Shown: positions 1 to 11,497, counted from the stretch's first letter. The stretch is 64,000 bases of DNA from Dichetophora obliterata (GCA_963920525.1 OY986436.1:31847574-31911573); one strand, 5' to 3'. Notes: generated by a model not told the origin, from the letters alone. Program-made: numbers and translations.

Positions 1-975
1 CACTGCTCATTTTTGTTGTAGAATAATCACGACGGTGTACGGCCGCTCTACGTCTGTTGTACAAAAAACGGCCGCTGTTTGGCACAAAAGTCCTACAAAC
101 GACTCTTGAGTACAGCCTTTGTACGGCCAAGAAAAAAGACCTTGTTTTGCCGTTTGTTCAAGTGGAAAATATTGTAAATTGCTTTCAGTAATCAAAAGAA
201 TCAGTGAATTTTGCATGTTTTGCACTCCATAGAAGTGTTTATATAATTTTTTAATGTTCTCTAACAGTCATTTACAAAAAAATTATGCTGTTATTTATTA
301 TTATAACAATTGCTCGGTTGCAGTAACCCCCCCCCCCCTCCGCAATGAAGGAATTTTAACGAGCTTCGTGAGAAGCAATAAGCACAACATGGCAGCCGTT
401 GTGTGTTTATGGTCATGACCAAGATCAATTTTTTGTGGGTTTTTCACAAATTCTTTGGGGTATACCTACAGTCTTTAACATTCACTGTACAAAGATAAAA
501 TAGATGCAAAAATATCAGTTGTGTAGTGAATAAAACGAATATTTTATTTTGGTTGTTGTCATTTTTTTAATAAAGTCACAAAATAGCAAAATCTAAAAAA
601 AGAAAATCAGGTTTTTTATATGAGAAATACAAACATAAAATTCCGAAAACCCTTGAGCAGGAACTTTTTTACATGGAGGCAAATAAGGCAATTGACCTAG
701 TGCGTCATCGTCAGAAGAGTGCAAGAGTAATTATTTTTCCAGATTTATTGGGAATAGCGCTAGTTCCTTAATTCATTTGAAACACTGACCAAACGCATAA
801 TTATACAGTGCAATACATAGACGCGAGCAAGCAATGAATGTACATAAAGAGAGCTCAGTATAAACGATTAATAAAGTCAAATAGGATCTTGAAATTTATG
901 GAATGTTAGGTCTACATTTAGCAAAAAAGTTACCAGAAAATCTAGAAAAATATCACCCCATATGTACCCCAGTAT
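1..975. other. AT-rich stretch with no recognisable gene
   Basis: No coding region or repeat family is recognised here. A 12-base C run sits at 327-338. A short open frame on the minus strand (7-225) resembles nothing I know and shows no start context or splice signal. The right end runs into a palindromic element. Confidence 0.6.
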
Positions 976-1357
976 GTATATTCTAGGTGCAGAAGAACCC
1001 CTCCCTTGGTTACTCATCATCATAATATAAGCGTTCGTAAATTGGTAAGTTCTAAGGACTTATATAAATTTAGAATTTTTAAATACATTTATATTTAAAA
1101 GCTTGAGGCACCGATGTCCGCGATGCGGTATACAGGTTTACTACACATTATCAGTGGCATTGAATCTTTTAGTAAGCTTACCTTTATATAACTTGCGATA
1201 AGGTTTACTGCACAATTTCAGTGCCTTAAGCTTTTAAATATAAATGTATTTGAAAAATTCTAAATTTATATAAGTCCTTAGAAATTACCAATTTACGTAC
1301 GCTTATATTATGATGATGAGTAACCAAGAGAGGGGTTCTTCTGCACCTAGAATATAC
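976..1357. mobile_element. Palindromic MITE with arms of about 150 bp
   Basis: The left end begins GTATATTCTAGGTGCAG and the right end is its reverse complement, so the 382-bp block folds on itself almost completely. The arms continue inward through matching CTCATCATCATAATATAAGC segments. There is no coding capacity. The target duplication is not clear because the ends are AT-rich. This is a non-autonomous DNA transposon of unassigned superfamily. Confidence 0.8.
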
Positions 1358-1693
1358 CTACTATATACATATATGAAAATATAAGAAATTTTGCCCGAGA
1401 AAATATACCTCTAAAACGAATTCTAATGCCCCAACTTTTCCGTAGGGTCAAATTTTGAAAAATCCCTCTTTGACCCATTTAGAGTGCTCCAATCGAGTCC
1501 AAATGTATGACCGACCCCTTTTAACTTTGGAGAGCCGATCCATCCATGCCAGTGGCACACCTCCTGGAACCCCCATGAGGTGTTTCCCATACAAACAAAT
1601 GTTTCTCGGTTTTCTCGGGCATAGTTTCTTATTTTGATCCCTAGAATGCGATTTTCACTGAGCAATGGGCGATTTTTAAATCGATCCGCCCTA
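1358..1693. mobile_element. Fragment ending in a TAGGGCGG-type terminus
   Basis: The right end on the minus strand reads TAGGGCGGATCGATTTAAA, close to the terminus of the foldback element at 4170-5145 (TAGGGCGGGTCGA). No partner terminus is visible to the left, so I read it as one end of a truncated or divergent relative. Short open frames on both strands (1455-1637, 1423-1710) show no known domain. Confidence 0.45.
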
Positions 1694-1877
1694 ATAAACA
1701 TATATGACAAATGGCAATTAAATTTTTTTTCTTTTTAGTTCACGTCTTTTTTAAATAAAAGCTTATTTTTTAATAAAATTTTTACTTGTTACATAGTTTT
1801 TACTTTTTAGTCTTAAAGTTTTATTAGTAACATCTTTTATTTTAAAAACGTATGCAGATATAGCTATTTTATTGATT

Positions 1878-2420
1878 TGTGGGCTGTAAACGGGGGTGTG
1901 GCCAAAAATTTTATTATTATTTTATTATTTGATATATTTTTATTGATTCGTGGACGGTAAAAGGGGGTGTGGCCAAATTTTTTTCGTTAACCCCATAATT
2001 TGTTTGATGAATCTTTACTGTTTAAATTTCAGCTAAATCAGCCCCGTAGTTTCAGAGATATAGAATTTGTGGGCCGTAAAAGGGGGAGTGGCAAAACATT
2101 TTCCTTAACTATAATCTACTCGAAGGAAATTTACTGCCAAAATTTCAGCTGAATCGGCCCAGTAGTTTTAGACATATAGCATTTTTATTGATTTGTGGAC
2201 GGTAAAAGGGGGTGTGGCAAACATTTTTATCATAATATTGCTTTGTCATCGGACTTATATATGTTTGCTAAATTTCAGCTTAATCGGATACCAACAAGTT
2301 GTAGAAAAATGGCTAGCAAGTTTTGAGGACATACATACATACATACTAGGGAGTCCAATCCCGAAAGCTTTTATCGATCCCTTGATTATCGGGATTGAAA
2401 ATTTTAAGAAGTAAATAATT
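1878..2420 (+). repeat. Spaced repeat of a GGTAAAAGGGGGTGTGGC motif
   Basis: Four diverged copies of a phrase like TGGGCGGTAAAAGGGGGTG occur near 1880, 1950, 2068 and 2192. They are separated by AATTTCAGCT(T/A)AATCGG-like phrases. The same phrase recurs near 18510. It looks like a diverged tandem repeat inside a non-coding transposon, not a gene. Confidence 0.6.
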
Positions 2421-2515
2421 CACAACGTTTTTAATACAATTATTTGTTATTTATTACTTGAAACTAAAAAATGTAAATGAATTCATTTATAATGCAACAA
2501 AAACAAAACACATTA

Positions 2516-2936
2516 AGGGTATTCACAATTGCGTTGTTTTCAGTATAGTTTAAAAACCCCGTGGCATTGATACCAAATTTTACCGAGCGGTTTTTATATT
2601 TTTTATTGTTTTACATGAAATCTCTAAAAACCAAGTGTGGTAATTTTAAAGAGCCCAATAATAGGTTTAACGAACGTGGTTTCTAAAATTCCATAAACAA
2701 CTGATCGGTTTCCAGTTATTTTCTAATTGTAAAAATGAAAGAAGCTCAAAATTAACTTTTAACTTTAACTTTTAAGTTAACTTTTTTATGTTATATAATA
2801 ATAAAATGTATCAATTTGGATAGTTAATTTATTTGCATAGTATCAAAAAGCTATAGTGGGAGGTTCCTAACCACAAATTCTATTTTAAAGGGTGCTAAAA
2901 AACAATACTACTTTACCACACAATTGTGAATACCCT
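2516..2936. mobile_element. TA-flanked MITE, termini AGGGTATTCACAATTG
   Basis: The left terminus AGGGTATTCACAATTG and right terminus CAATTGTGAATACCCT are perfect inverted repeats of 16 bp. A TA dinucleotide lies on each side (2514-2515, 2937-2938). The 421-bp interior is non-coding. Related but truncated sequence (AGGGTACTCACAA...) occurs twice at 19008-19545. Confidence 0.8.
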
Positions 2937-2938
2937 TA

Positions 2939-4161
2939 TTGTTAAAAAACAAAGAACTTAAATTATATTGATGACTAGCAAATTGTATCAGTATAACCTT
3001 TTCAGTGGTTTTACCCAATATATTGGACACGTCAGAAAGTAATTTTTATACGTATTTATTTTGCAAAGCCTATTTTAAATCAAATCGTTTGATTCTATAA
3101 AAAAAGATGATCCAACATGATAAAAATAAATTTAGAGATATATTTGATATTCAAGTCAGTTGGATTTTCGATTTTGTGTCGAAGAAAAGCAAAAAAAATG
3201 TTGTTTGCCTTTTTTATAAGAAAAAATCAACCGGACAAAGATCAAATTTATGTTTTTTTAACTTATTATGGCTTTTAGGATAAGAATATTAAGAGGGTTT
3301 ATGAAACAAAGATCTAAAGGGTTGAGAAACCTTTAAGGGATTAAAAAAAAGACTTTGTGCCGAATAGGAGCAAAACAATTTTTTCTTTATACAAGCTTGT
3401 AAAACGAAAGTAGCACAGAATAAAATGAAAGGTATGCTTTTTGCATCTTCAGGACCTAAATGATAGAAATATTACCTCAAAAGAAATTATTTCGTTCTTA
3501 GTTTAGCCTAGCTATTGAAAGGGTTAAAGAACAAAAATATAAAAAAACAAGTAAAGGTATTACTATATAAATGTTGCCCTTTTTTTTGTGCACCATCTTC
3601 ATGTTTTTTGAGTTTAAGGCAAATTAAGGTTGGAAAAGACTTTTCCAATTAAATTTTTTGTTTTAATTATTTTTAAAGTAATACATTAAGTTGATCAACG
3701 CATCTTATTTTTCATAAGAGAGTTTTGTTCGAATATTATTACAAATATAACCCGCTATGAGAAGAACCGTTCTGATTCCATGCTAGTTGGAAAAATAGTT
3801 GTAAAATAGTCGTAAGCAATTTGTAAGTTTCAATCGCGATTGCCTTCACCATAAAACAAAATTATTTCCTAAGTCAGAATATCTGACAATTTCTAAATAC
3901 ATAGCTGACTTCCCGATGTTGCAAATTTTTCTAAAACTATGTAAAGTCCTTGCTCCAGTGATTCACACTCATCGTCATAACAATCTTTTTCAGCCTCAAT
4001 AAATTTTTTTCTAATTCTATATTTACATGAATATTTGTAATAGAAATTTTTTATTTAAATTTTTTAAATCCCGGGATTCAGGAAAGACAATTCCGGGATT
4101 TAAAGTGGCTTAAATCGTCCAGGACACTGACTTCCCTAATACATACTTTGACTTCCCTAAT
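2939..4161. other. AT-rich stretch, no gene seen
   Basis: No open frame, terminal repeats or motif is supported. A short direct repeat (CTTCCCTAATACATAC) occurs twice just before the foldback element at 4170. Confidence 0.5.
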
Positions 4162-4169
4162 ACATACAT

Positions 4170-5145
4170 TAGGGCGGGTCGATTTATTTTTCGACAATTT
4201 CCCTATGATTTCCGTATTCCCTGGGTTATTCCATGAAAATTTGCCGAAGGAACCATACCTCTATCGTTAAAATCGAGTCCCCTACTTTTTGTTGGTAGAT
4301 TTTTTCCCAAATTGACGTTCGTATGAAATATTACCTACACGTTCACATCCATAACTCAAAAACTATCGGGTTTAATCGCCAGTAGGCGCGTTGGAAAGGT
4401 GAGCTCATTTTGATCAATTTACAAAAAAAAATCTCCAACATTGGTCCAACGGTTCAAAAGTTACGGGCATTTTTGTCCAAATTTTGGAGCATTTTTCCAT
4501 TTTTTTTCATGATTTTGTCTTTTACTACACTCAAATTGAATATTTTTTTTTGATAATAGGTTGATAGATATTCTATTATCTCTTAATTTGAATTTTTGTA
4601 GAAAAAAAAAATAAAAAGGGAAAAAAATCAAAAAGTTGGTTTTATGTGTTATTTTGTTTTAGCAATATCGCAAGAATTAATCAACCGAATTCGATAAATT
4701 TGGGCTTAAACTCTTCGTTTTGAATTGTTAATTGAATTAAATAATGGGTTGAGCCAAAAAAATGGCCATGAAATTAATATTCTTGGACAAAATCATGAAA
4801 AAAATGGAAAAATGGCCCAAAATTTGGACAAAAATGCCCGTAACTTATGAACCGTTGGACCAATGTTGGAGAGTTTTTTTGTAAATTGATCAAAATGAGC
4901 TCACCTTTTCAACGAGCCTACTGGCGATTAAACCCGATAGTTTTTGAGTTATGGATGTGAACGTGTAGGTAATATTTCATACGAACGTCAATTTGGGAAA
5001 AAATCTACCAACAAAAAGTAGGGGACTCGATTTTAACGATAGAGGTATGGTTCCTTCGGCAAATTTTCATGGAATAACCCATAGAATACGGAAATCATAG
5101 GGAAATTGGTGAATTTTTTCACTCCCTACAAATCGACCCGCCCTA
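4170..5145. mobile_element. Foldback DNA transposon with arms of about 350 bp and 8-bp target duplication
   Basis: Termini are TAGGGCGGGTCGA and its reverse complement, and the inverted arms continue for roughly 350 bp each (4170-4520 and 4790-5145) around an AT-rich loop. Both flanks carry acatacat (4162-4169 and 5146-5153), an 8-bp duplication, although the local sequence is acat-rich so the exact length is ambiguous. TAGGG termini plus an 8-bp duplication fit the hAT superfamily. There is no transposase, so it depends on another element. Confidence 0.85.
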
Positions 5146-5399
5146 ACATACATACATACGAACGAAGCAAGTTAAATAAAAGCTTATAAAAAGAAATCAT
5201 AGCTTCTTTTACAGTTAAAGTTATTGGATGATGCCCACCTAGAGATGGGTAACATTGCAAGAGAAAAAAATGAATTTTTTTTTAATATTTATAGTTTTAT
5301 TTTTATTATTAAAAATATTAGAAATGAATAGTTATGAGTTGAGCTAACAGCAATTATTAATTTTCACATCTTATTACTACAGTTCACATATTTCACAAA

Positions 5400-6010
5400 A
5401 GTGTTGCTCTGCTCAGCGCATACCGGTTTATGCCAGCTATGGCATTGCTTTCTGGTTGGACGTCTTTTAGACATTGTTTAACATATTGCACATAGGTAGA
5501 CTCAAAACAATAACGCCAACTTTGTTTGCATTATAATAGCTGAACATTTCTGGCTTTGAATTGGTTCCACCTACTGCTATATCATAATGAATTGTAGAGA
5601 TTAATATAATAGCTGGGCTTTTTTTACATATGAGTACATAGTGAGATTTCCATGGTAACCTAATTGAGTTGAGAAAACTTTAGGTTTTTTGGTGGAATGC
5701 ATGGTTTATTTCTGGAATGCATGGTTTATTTATTCTCAGAGTACCAACTGTTTCAGGGATCCATCGTGTAAGTTTCTTCATTAATGCAAACTACTCTTTC
5801 GCCTTTAGTTTGTAGGAAGTTTTAGAGTTGCAAGCCTACAAAACTTTGATGCAATATTTTGCTGGATTAGAGGGTATGTTTTGGGTAAACTTTTTTCTTC
5901 CCCGGTAAGAATAAAACTGCTTATCAACTGTCACTGTGCCATTTAGCACCTCAATAATGCATCTGATTGGTGCAGCCTTGTCGGTTAGAATCCGTGCCTT
6001 GATAGTTTTT
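5400..6010 (-). pseudogene. piggyBac-type transposase relic
   Basis: Read on the minus strand in several frames, the segment near 5780-5990 encodes APIRCIIEVLNG, then VTVDKQFYSYRGR, then NIPSNPAKYCIK. This is the block around the second catalytic Asp of piggyBac transposases, which usually resembles DEQ...RGR...KPAKYGIK. Near 5440-5560 a stretch KPEMFSYYNANKVGV matches the later YN.TKGGVD block, with the final Asp lost (GVI). Stops and frameshifts interrupt it throughout. The N-terminal and Cys-rich C-terminal regions are not recognisable. It is certainly inactive; assignment to piggyBac rests on these motif blocks read by eye. Confidence 0.65.
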
Positions 6011-6139
6011 TCAACACGTATATATTTGGAAATGTTCCAAAACCTATTTAGACTTATAGTTTGTAAACATATAAGCTCTAATTGTAAACTCTTAATGGTA
6101 GTCTAACGACTTTTTCGGTGTGTGCGGTTTGAAAATTCT

Positions 6140-6371
6140 GTTTAATTAATGTGTACACACCCCAGTATGTACGTATTGGGATCAAGGAGTTAATAATACA
6201 ATGGAACTTTTCGGGTCTCATTGAGAACAAAAATAAAATATTTTTTCTGAATTATTGCTATTTATAATTTAATAAGACACAGAAAATTATTTGGAACATA
6301 AATAATATAAAAATTTTAAATATAAATATTCAAATTCACACCCGGGTGTATCATATTGACACAAGGGTTAA
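6140..6371 (-). mobile_element. piggyBac-type terminus with internal copy
   Basis: On the minus strand the sequence starts TTAACCCTTGTGTCAATA and continues with ACACCCGGGTGTG. About 175 bp inward a similar phrase repeats (TTAACTCCTTGATCCCAA, then CTGGGGTGTG). TTAA followed by CCC plus a nearby GGGTGT repeat is what piggyBac ends look like. It is probably the 5' end of the transposase relic beside it. No matching 3' end was found, so the element is truncated. Confidence 0.5.
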
Positions 6372-6549
6372 ATGCAAAAATTACACAATAATAGATAACT
6401 CTTTGTTTTCCTTAAAAAACTTAACTGACTCTGGAACAAAAAAAAATCGACCAAACGCATTCACATGTTTCGTTCAAGTGATCGAAATCGTGTTTGGTTT
6501 CATTGATATTCTAACCCTCTATTCACTTTTTTATAAGTTTACACGAATT

Positions 6550-6720
6550 TAAGCAAGATGGCGTTGTAACGAACTTCCGCTTTCCGGATTTTTATAGCTG
6601 GGGTATACTCGCCGGTGTCCAGCGTTCGTTGCAGAAATTTTTAAATAAAGACCCTTTCGCTTTGTTCTCTTTAATATTTCCTTAGTTTATTCACAATTCA
6701 AAATTGGCGTTACTCTAATA
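6550..6720 (+). other. LTR-like segment (TATA, polyadenylation signal, possible primer site)
   Basis: A block starting TGTAACGAACTTCC has a TATA-like TTTTTATAG near 6590, an AATAAA near 6644 and ends in a CA, followed by TGGCGTTACTC, which could be a degenerate primer-binding site. This arrangement suggests a short LTR, but no second copy and no gag/pol are present in the window. Treat it as a suggestion only. Confidence 0.25.
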
Positions 6721-7149
6721 TCTTATGGTATAGGACCTTACACACACACACCTATGCGCCGATGTTTTGACCTGAATCTTATTCTTGATGTCTGATGCCC
6801 TTGAGAAGATGACGTGACGGAGCCTTATCCTTGTGACAATGTACGTAGTTCCGGAGAAAGTGATGCGATGACGACGAGCGACGCTAGCGTGTTTCCTGGG
6901 GCTGTGGCGTGGTTGAGATAGACGACTTTAGCGCGCTCCCCGGGGCTTCATGCGCGGTTGGAGTTGTCGACGTTACGACTTGGCGATTTTGAGTGGCAAG
7001 TGGTCACATGACGGGCGTTTGTTACGATCGGATGGTGGAACGTGTAGACTGGGGTATTGTCCGCTGAGTGGTGCTACCTGGGTGGTTATGATCTAATATG
7101 GTGTGCTACTCTTTCACCTTATTTACAAGAAGGAAGCTTAACTAACGTA
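6721..7149. other. GC-richer non-coding block
   Basis: Base composition shifts clearly to higher GC between about 6580 and 8290 compared with both sides. No recognisable protein is encoded. A CA run (tacacacacacacc) sits near 6745. Probably leader or untranslated sequence of a transposon. Confidence 0.4.
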
Positions 7150-7547
7150 ATATGTCTACGGCTGTGTTTACGGCTATGTTTACGGTGCTAAGAGTGAAGC
7201 AAAATATTAACGTTAGAAGGAGGCTTGAACAACGTAATATGTCTACGGCTATGTTCACGGTACTAAGTAAATTAAAATATTAACTCTAGAAGGAGGCTAG
7301 ACCAATGAAATATGACTATGGCTATGTTTACGGTACTAAGGGTAAATCAAAATATTAACGTTAGAAGGAGGCTTGACCAACGTAATATGTCTACGGCTAT
7401 GTTTAGGGTACTAAGGGTAAATCAAAATATTAACGTTGGAAGGAGGCTTGACCAACGTAATATGTCTACGGCTATGTTTAGGGTACTAAGGGTAAATCAA
7501 AATATTAACGTTAGAAGGAGGCTTGACCAACGTAATATGTCTACTGT
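7150..7547 (+). repeat. 75-bp minisatellite, about five copies
   Basis: The landmark AGAAGGAGGCTTGA recurs at about 7212, 7287, 7361, 7436 and 7511, giving a period close to 75 bp. Because 75 is divisible by three, one frame stays open for 88 codons and encodes near-identical 25-residue units; I regard that as a by-product of the period, not a gene. Confidence 0.9.
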
Positions 7548-7952
7548 AAATCAAGCAGACACTAATTCCACCAGGTAACACTCACCACTTCCCAGACACG
7601 TTTGTTGAACGTCCGATTCCTTTGACTGCACGATGATTAATCCGGTGTTACGGCTCGTGTATATCCAACCACTTTGACTACTGCTATTTCTATAGGTCCA
7701 AACACTTCGACTGCACGATGACTACTGCACGTCCGATACCTTCAACTTCACGCTGAACAAGAGTACAGCACGTATGTTTCCTTCGCCTGCACGCTGAACA
7801 AGAGACTGAGTTAACGCCACGACTCGCATTTTATTGCCTTGCTCGTAGTTGCTTGCCGCACTATGATTTTGAAACCGGTTCTCGCTCTCACTGTGTCGTG
7901 TGGTTGTGTATGTATGTGGCGTGATACTAAAACTTGTTTGGCTGTGACAAGT

Positions 7953-8280
7953 TTGTGTTGCTATGCCAGAATGATCTCGGTACCAGCTGCCTATGGCGTG
8001 ATGACGCTAAAACTGGTTTTGTTTTGTCTGCTGTTGCTATGTGCGTATCGGCTCGATAGCGGCTGCATGTGGCGTGATGTTTAAACCTTTTTGTGTTGCT
8101 AGGCCAGAGTGATCTCGGTATCAGCTGACGGTGGCGTGATGACGCTAAAACTGGTTTTGTTTTGTCTTCTGTTGCTATGTGCGTATCGGCTTCGGTAGCA
8201 GTTGCATATGGCGTGATGTTAAAACCTTTTGTGTTGCTATGCCAGAGTGATCTTGGTATCAGCTGCGTGTGGCGTGCGTG
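7953..8280 (+). repeat. Second tandem repeat, period about 138 bp
   Basis: The phrase TTTGTGTTGCTATGCCAGA recurs near 7953, 8089 and 8229, followed each time by GATCTCGGTA(C/T)CAGCTG and GTGGCGTGATG. About 2.3 copies are present. The last copy runs directly into the TG-rich target of the retrotransposon at 8295. Confidence 0.85.
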
Positions 8281-8294
8281 TGTGAGTGTGTGTG

Positions 8295-11200
8295 TTTTTT
8301 TTTAACGAGGAGTAAAAGCATCGAAAGCCTTAGTCAGTGCGCGACTTTAACACGCTAAAAATCTCCTCAGTCGGACGGTTGGTTCCTCCAGGAACCACCG
8401 GTGGGTATTACGTCTGGAGGCCGTCAGAGCATTATTGCTCAATCGTCAGTGGTGATCATTAGATCGTCTCAGTCCGGTCGTCCGTCGTTGGTATAGAGGG
8501 ATTATGGCTGCTTTCACCTGCGTTGCGTTGGTTTGTACGCTCATTATATCTTACCCGTTCGATGCGGCGAAGTTCGGTCATAATTTTCGCTGCTGCTGCT
8601 TGAAACACCTTCCATTTTTGGGGAGTATCGCACATGTGGTGAACAATATTCCTTAAAGTGGGGGTCACACCAAAAGCTTCTGTCAGTTCAGCTCGCTCTG
8701 CGTTAAAGCGTGGGCAATTGAAAAGGATATACCGAGCATCTTCAATTTCACCCGCACAATTTGTGCAAAATGGGTCTTCTTCATGCTTAAATCGGTGGAG
8801 GTAGTGTTTGAAACATCCATGATCGCTAAGAAGTTGTGTCACATAGAAGTCCACTTCTCCGTGCTTCCGATTGGCCCATTTTTCCACGTCTGGGATAAGG
8901 GAAAAGGTCCATCTTCCGTTTTGAGACTGCTCCCAGCGACGTTGCCAACACTCATTGCTGCGCCGTCTTTCGTCAGCCTTTGAGGCATTTTCACCAGCTT
9001 TGTAGCAGCGCTGCAGTTCACATGCCAGTATATCGATCGGTGGCATAGCTGCTATTACACCAATAGCGTCATCTGACACTGTGCGGAACGCACTAGCGAC
9101 CCTCAATGCGCTGAGACGATAAGCCGCCCGAATGCCAGATATGAAGGACGAAATTTGCGTAGCATCCGCCCATACTGGTGCTGCATAAAGCATGATGGAG
9201 CTCGTAACATTTGCTAGGAGTTTTCTTCTGCTGGATCTAGGTCCACCGATATTCGCCATGATGCGCGAGAGTGCACCATTGACATTCGATGCCTTTTCGC
9301 TAACGGACATTAGGTGGTCTTTAAAAGACATGCGTGTGTCAATTATAACACCAAGATATCGCAAATTTGGTTGTGAGGTTATAATATGTTCTTCTGCTCT
9401 GAAGGTGAAACACTCCCTCACTTTACGTGAGCTCAGAAGAACCGCCTCTGTTTTTTGCGCTGCAAGCTTAAGATCAACAGTTCGCAGCCACGTCGTAATT
9501 CTTGAAATCGCTTCACTGCATGATGCTTCTAAAGTGTGAAGGTGCTTTGCTACTACAACCAGGGCGATATCATCCGCGTAGCCTACCAATGAAGTATTCT
9601 CAGGGAGAACAATACGGAAAATATCATCGTACATAACGTTCCACAAGGTTGGTCCCAATACTGAGCCTTGTGGGACACCCCGGGACACTTTGTACCGCTT
9701 GACGCCATCGTCAGTGTCGTAAAACAGCATTCTGTTGCTAAGGTAATCGGCGATAATTCGCTGAAGATATCCGGGAATACCGAATGTGCCTAGCGCTTGC
9801 AATATGCGTGGCCAGCTAGCCGAATTGAAAGCATTTTTAATGTCAAGTGTTACCACTGCGCAGTACTGCTTATCACCCCATTTCCACCTAATGCCACTTG
9901 TAGCGTCGCGAGCTAAAGTTAGAACTGCCTGGATAGCATCGATGGTCGATTTTCCTCGTCTAAAACCAAATTGCTTGGAAGATAGTCCGCCTGGTGATTC
10001 AAGGGTATCTTGGAGTCTTCTAACGATGATACTCTCCAGTACTTTGCCCAGCGAGTCAAGCATGCATAGTGGTCTGTATGCAGAGGGTTGATCGGGCTGT
10101 TTCCCTGGTTTAAGCAGCAACACTAATCTTTGGACTTTCCAGAAAGACGGGAATGTTCCTTCGTTAAGGCACGCTGTGTACATTCTAGAAAACACGCCGG
10201 GATCTGCTCGTATGGCGGTTTTCATCGCCACGTTAGGGATGCCATCCAGCCCAGGCGTTTTGGTGTCGGAAATTTTCTGCAATGTCAGAAGCACTTCTTC
10301 CGGTGTCACCGGAGGGATATCACCTATGTCTTCAGGTAGCCTATAGCCTTGTAACTGTGCTAGCTGTGGTGGGAAGAGTTCAGACACCACGCTGTTCATA
10401 ATAGCTGGTTCCGATGGCTGTGGTGCATTAGGTCCACGTAGTCTGCTCATCACCACTTTGTACGCCTTGTCCCACGGGTCAATATCCGCCATGTCCCGAA
10501 GCCTTTGGAAGCTGGACTCTTTGCTTTTTTCGATCGCCTTCTTTAGCTGTTTTCGGCATTCCTTAAGGTTTTCATGCAACGATTGCCACGTTGGGCGATT
10601 TCGAGCACGCGTTACTTTCCTTTGCGCCTCAATGCATCGTCTTCTACATTCCGCAATTTCGTCATTCCACCAGTAGGCCGGTTTCCTGATTGGCGCTTTT
10701 TTCCTTCTCGGCATTGCTGCGTCACATGAGGTTATTATTCGCTGTCGGATGTTTGCCGCCATGTTTGTCGCTCTTTCATCCACTGTTTCTCCCTTATTCC
10801 AAACAATCTAAAACACTTCAGCATCGAAAGCGTGTTGCTTCCATCCCTGCGTCTGTGCTTTAATTATCCTTCTCGGGATAAATAAATGCTGCAGTTCAAT
10901 GACGATCGCACGATGATCACTGTGCGTATAATAATCATCAACATTCCATGTGCTGTTACGCGCAATGGAATTGTGCGCAAACGTGAGATCCACTGCTGAC
11001 TGTCTATGACCAGCTTCAAATGTGTGGTGACCATTGTTGAGAAGCTCAACATCCAGGGTTGCAAGGCATTCCATAAGGAGTGTCCCTCTACGATTTGTGC
11101 TCCTACTACCCCATCTTGTCGACCAGGCATTAAAATCGCCTGCAATCACTATGGGTGACTTGCCTCGGGCCTCTGCAACAAGCTCCGTTAGAAACCGCTC

Positions 11201-11484
11201 AAATTGGGTGATGTCCATTTGGGGTGGCGCATAGCACGAAAAGAAAAATATCCCATCGAATTTTGCCCAGGTGAAGCCCGTGTTAGCGGCTGGAGCTTTA
11301 CTTTGAAATGCCCTGCCACTAAGGGTCCATATTGCGGCTTTGCTTGGCGCATCTGTCACCCACTCAGAGCCGTTCATGTTGTGGTGCTGCTCACACAAGA
11401 GAGCAAGATCAAACTGTCGCTCAAAAATCGTCTGTTGCAGCAAGTCCTGCGCTGCGATGCAGTGGTTAAGATTGAGTTGAACGA
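8295..11484 (-). mobile_element. Waldo-like R1-clade non-LTR retrotransposon in a TG microsatellite, 5' truncated
   Basis: About 3.2 kb on the minus strand. The 3' end has a 9-base A tail (plus-strand Ts at 8295-8303) joined to a TG/GTGAG array, and the 5' end stops at about 11484 against another TG array. The R1-clade Waldo and MinO families are known to target AC-type microsatellites, so this location fits. Content is the endonuclease and reverse transcriptase of the second reading frame only; the gag-like first frame and the very start of the endonuclease are missing. The 3' UTR is 8304-8458. Confidence 0.85.
8459..11484 (-). pseudogene. R1/Waldo-type endonuclease-reverse transcriptase, one in-frame TAG
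   Basis: One frame runs almost the whole length, about 1000 codons. The endonuclease (10811-11484) shows the VQLNLNHCIAAQDLL opening, GDFNAWS and SDHRAI, as in APE-type endonucleases. It is followed by a single amber codon TAG at 10808-10810 and then, in the same frame, the reverse transcriptase (8459-10807): LDIKNAFN, VPQGSVLGP and catalytic GYADD, about 400 residues after the TAG. The C-terminal region has FCTNC...ARYILFNC, a CCHC-type knuckle in which the usual His is Tyr. No gag frame lies upstream because the element is truncated at a TG array. Apart from the TAG the frame is clean, so the insertion looks young. Readthrough is possible in principle but a point mutation is simpler. Confidence 0.88.
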
Positions 11485-11497
11485 TGAGTGTGAGTGT

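Noticed and set aside
7150..7547. Regular repeats that could suggest a CRISPR array
   Set aside because: Units are contiguous 75-bp tandem repeats without unique spacers, in a eukaryotic genome.
7312..7578. An 88-codon open frame made of 25-residue repeats
   Set aside because: The frame is open only because the minisatellite period (75 bp) is a multiple of three. No start context, signal peptide or domain.
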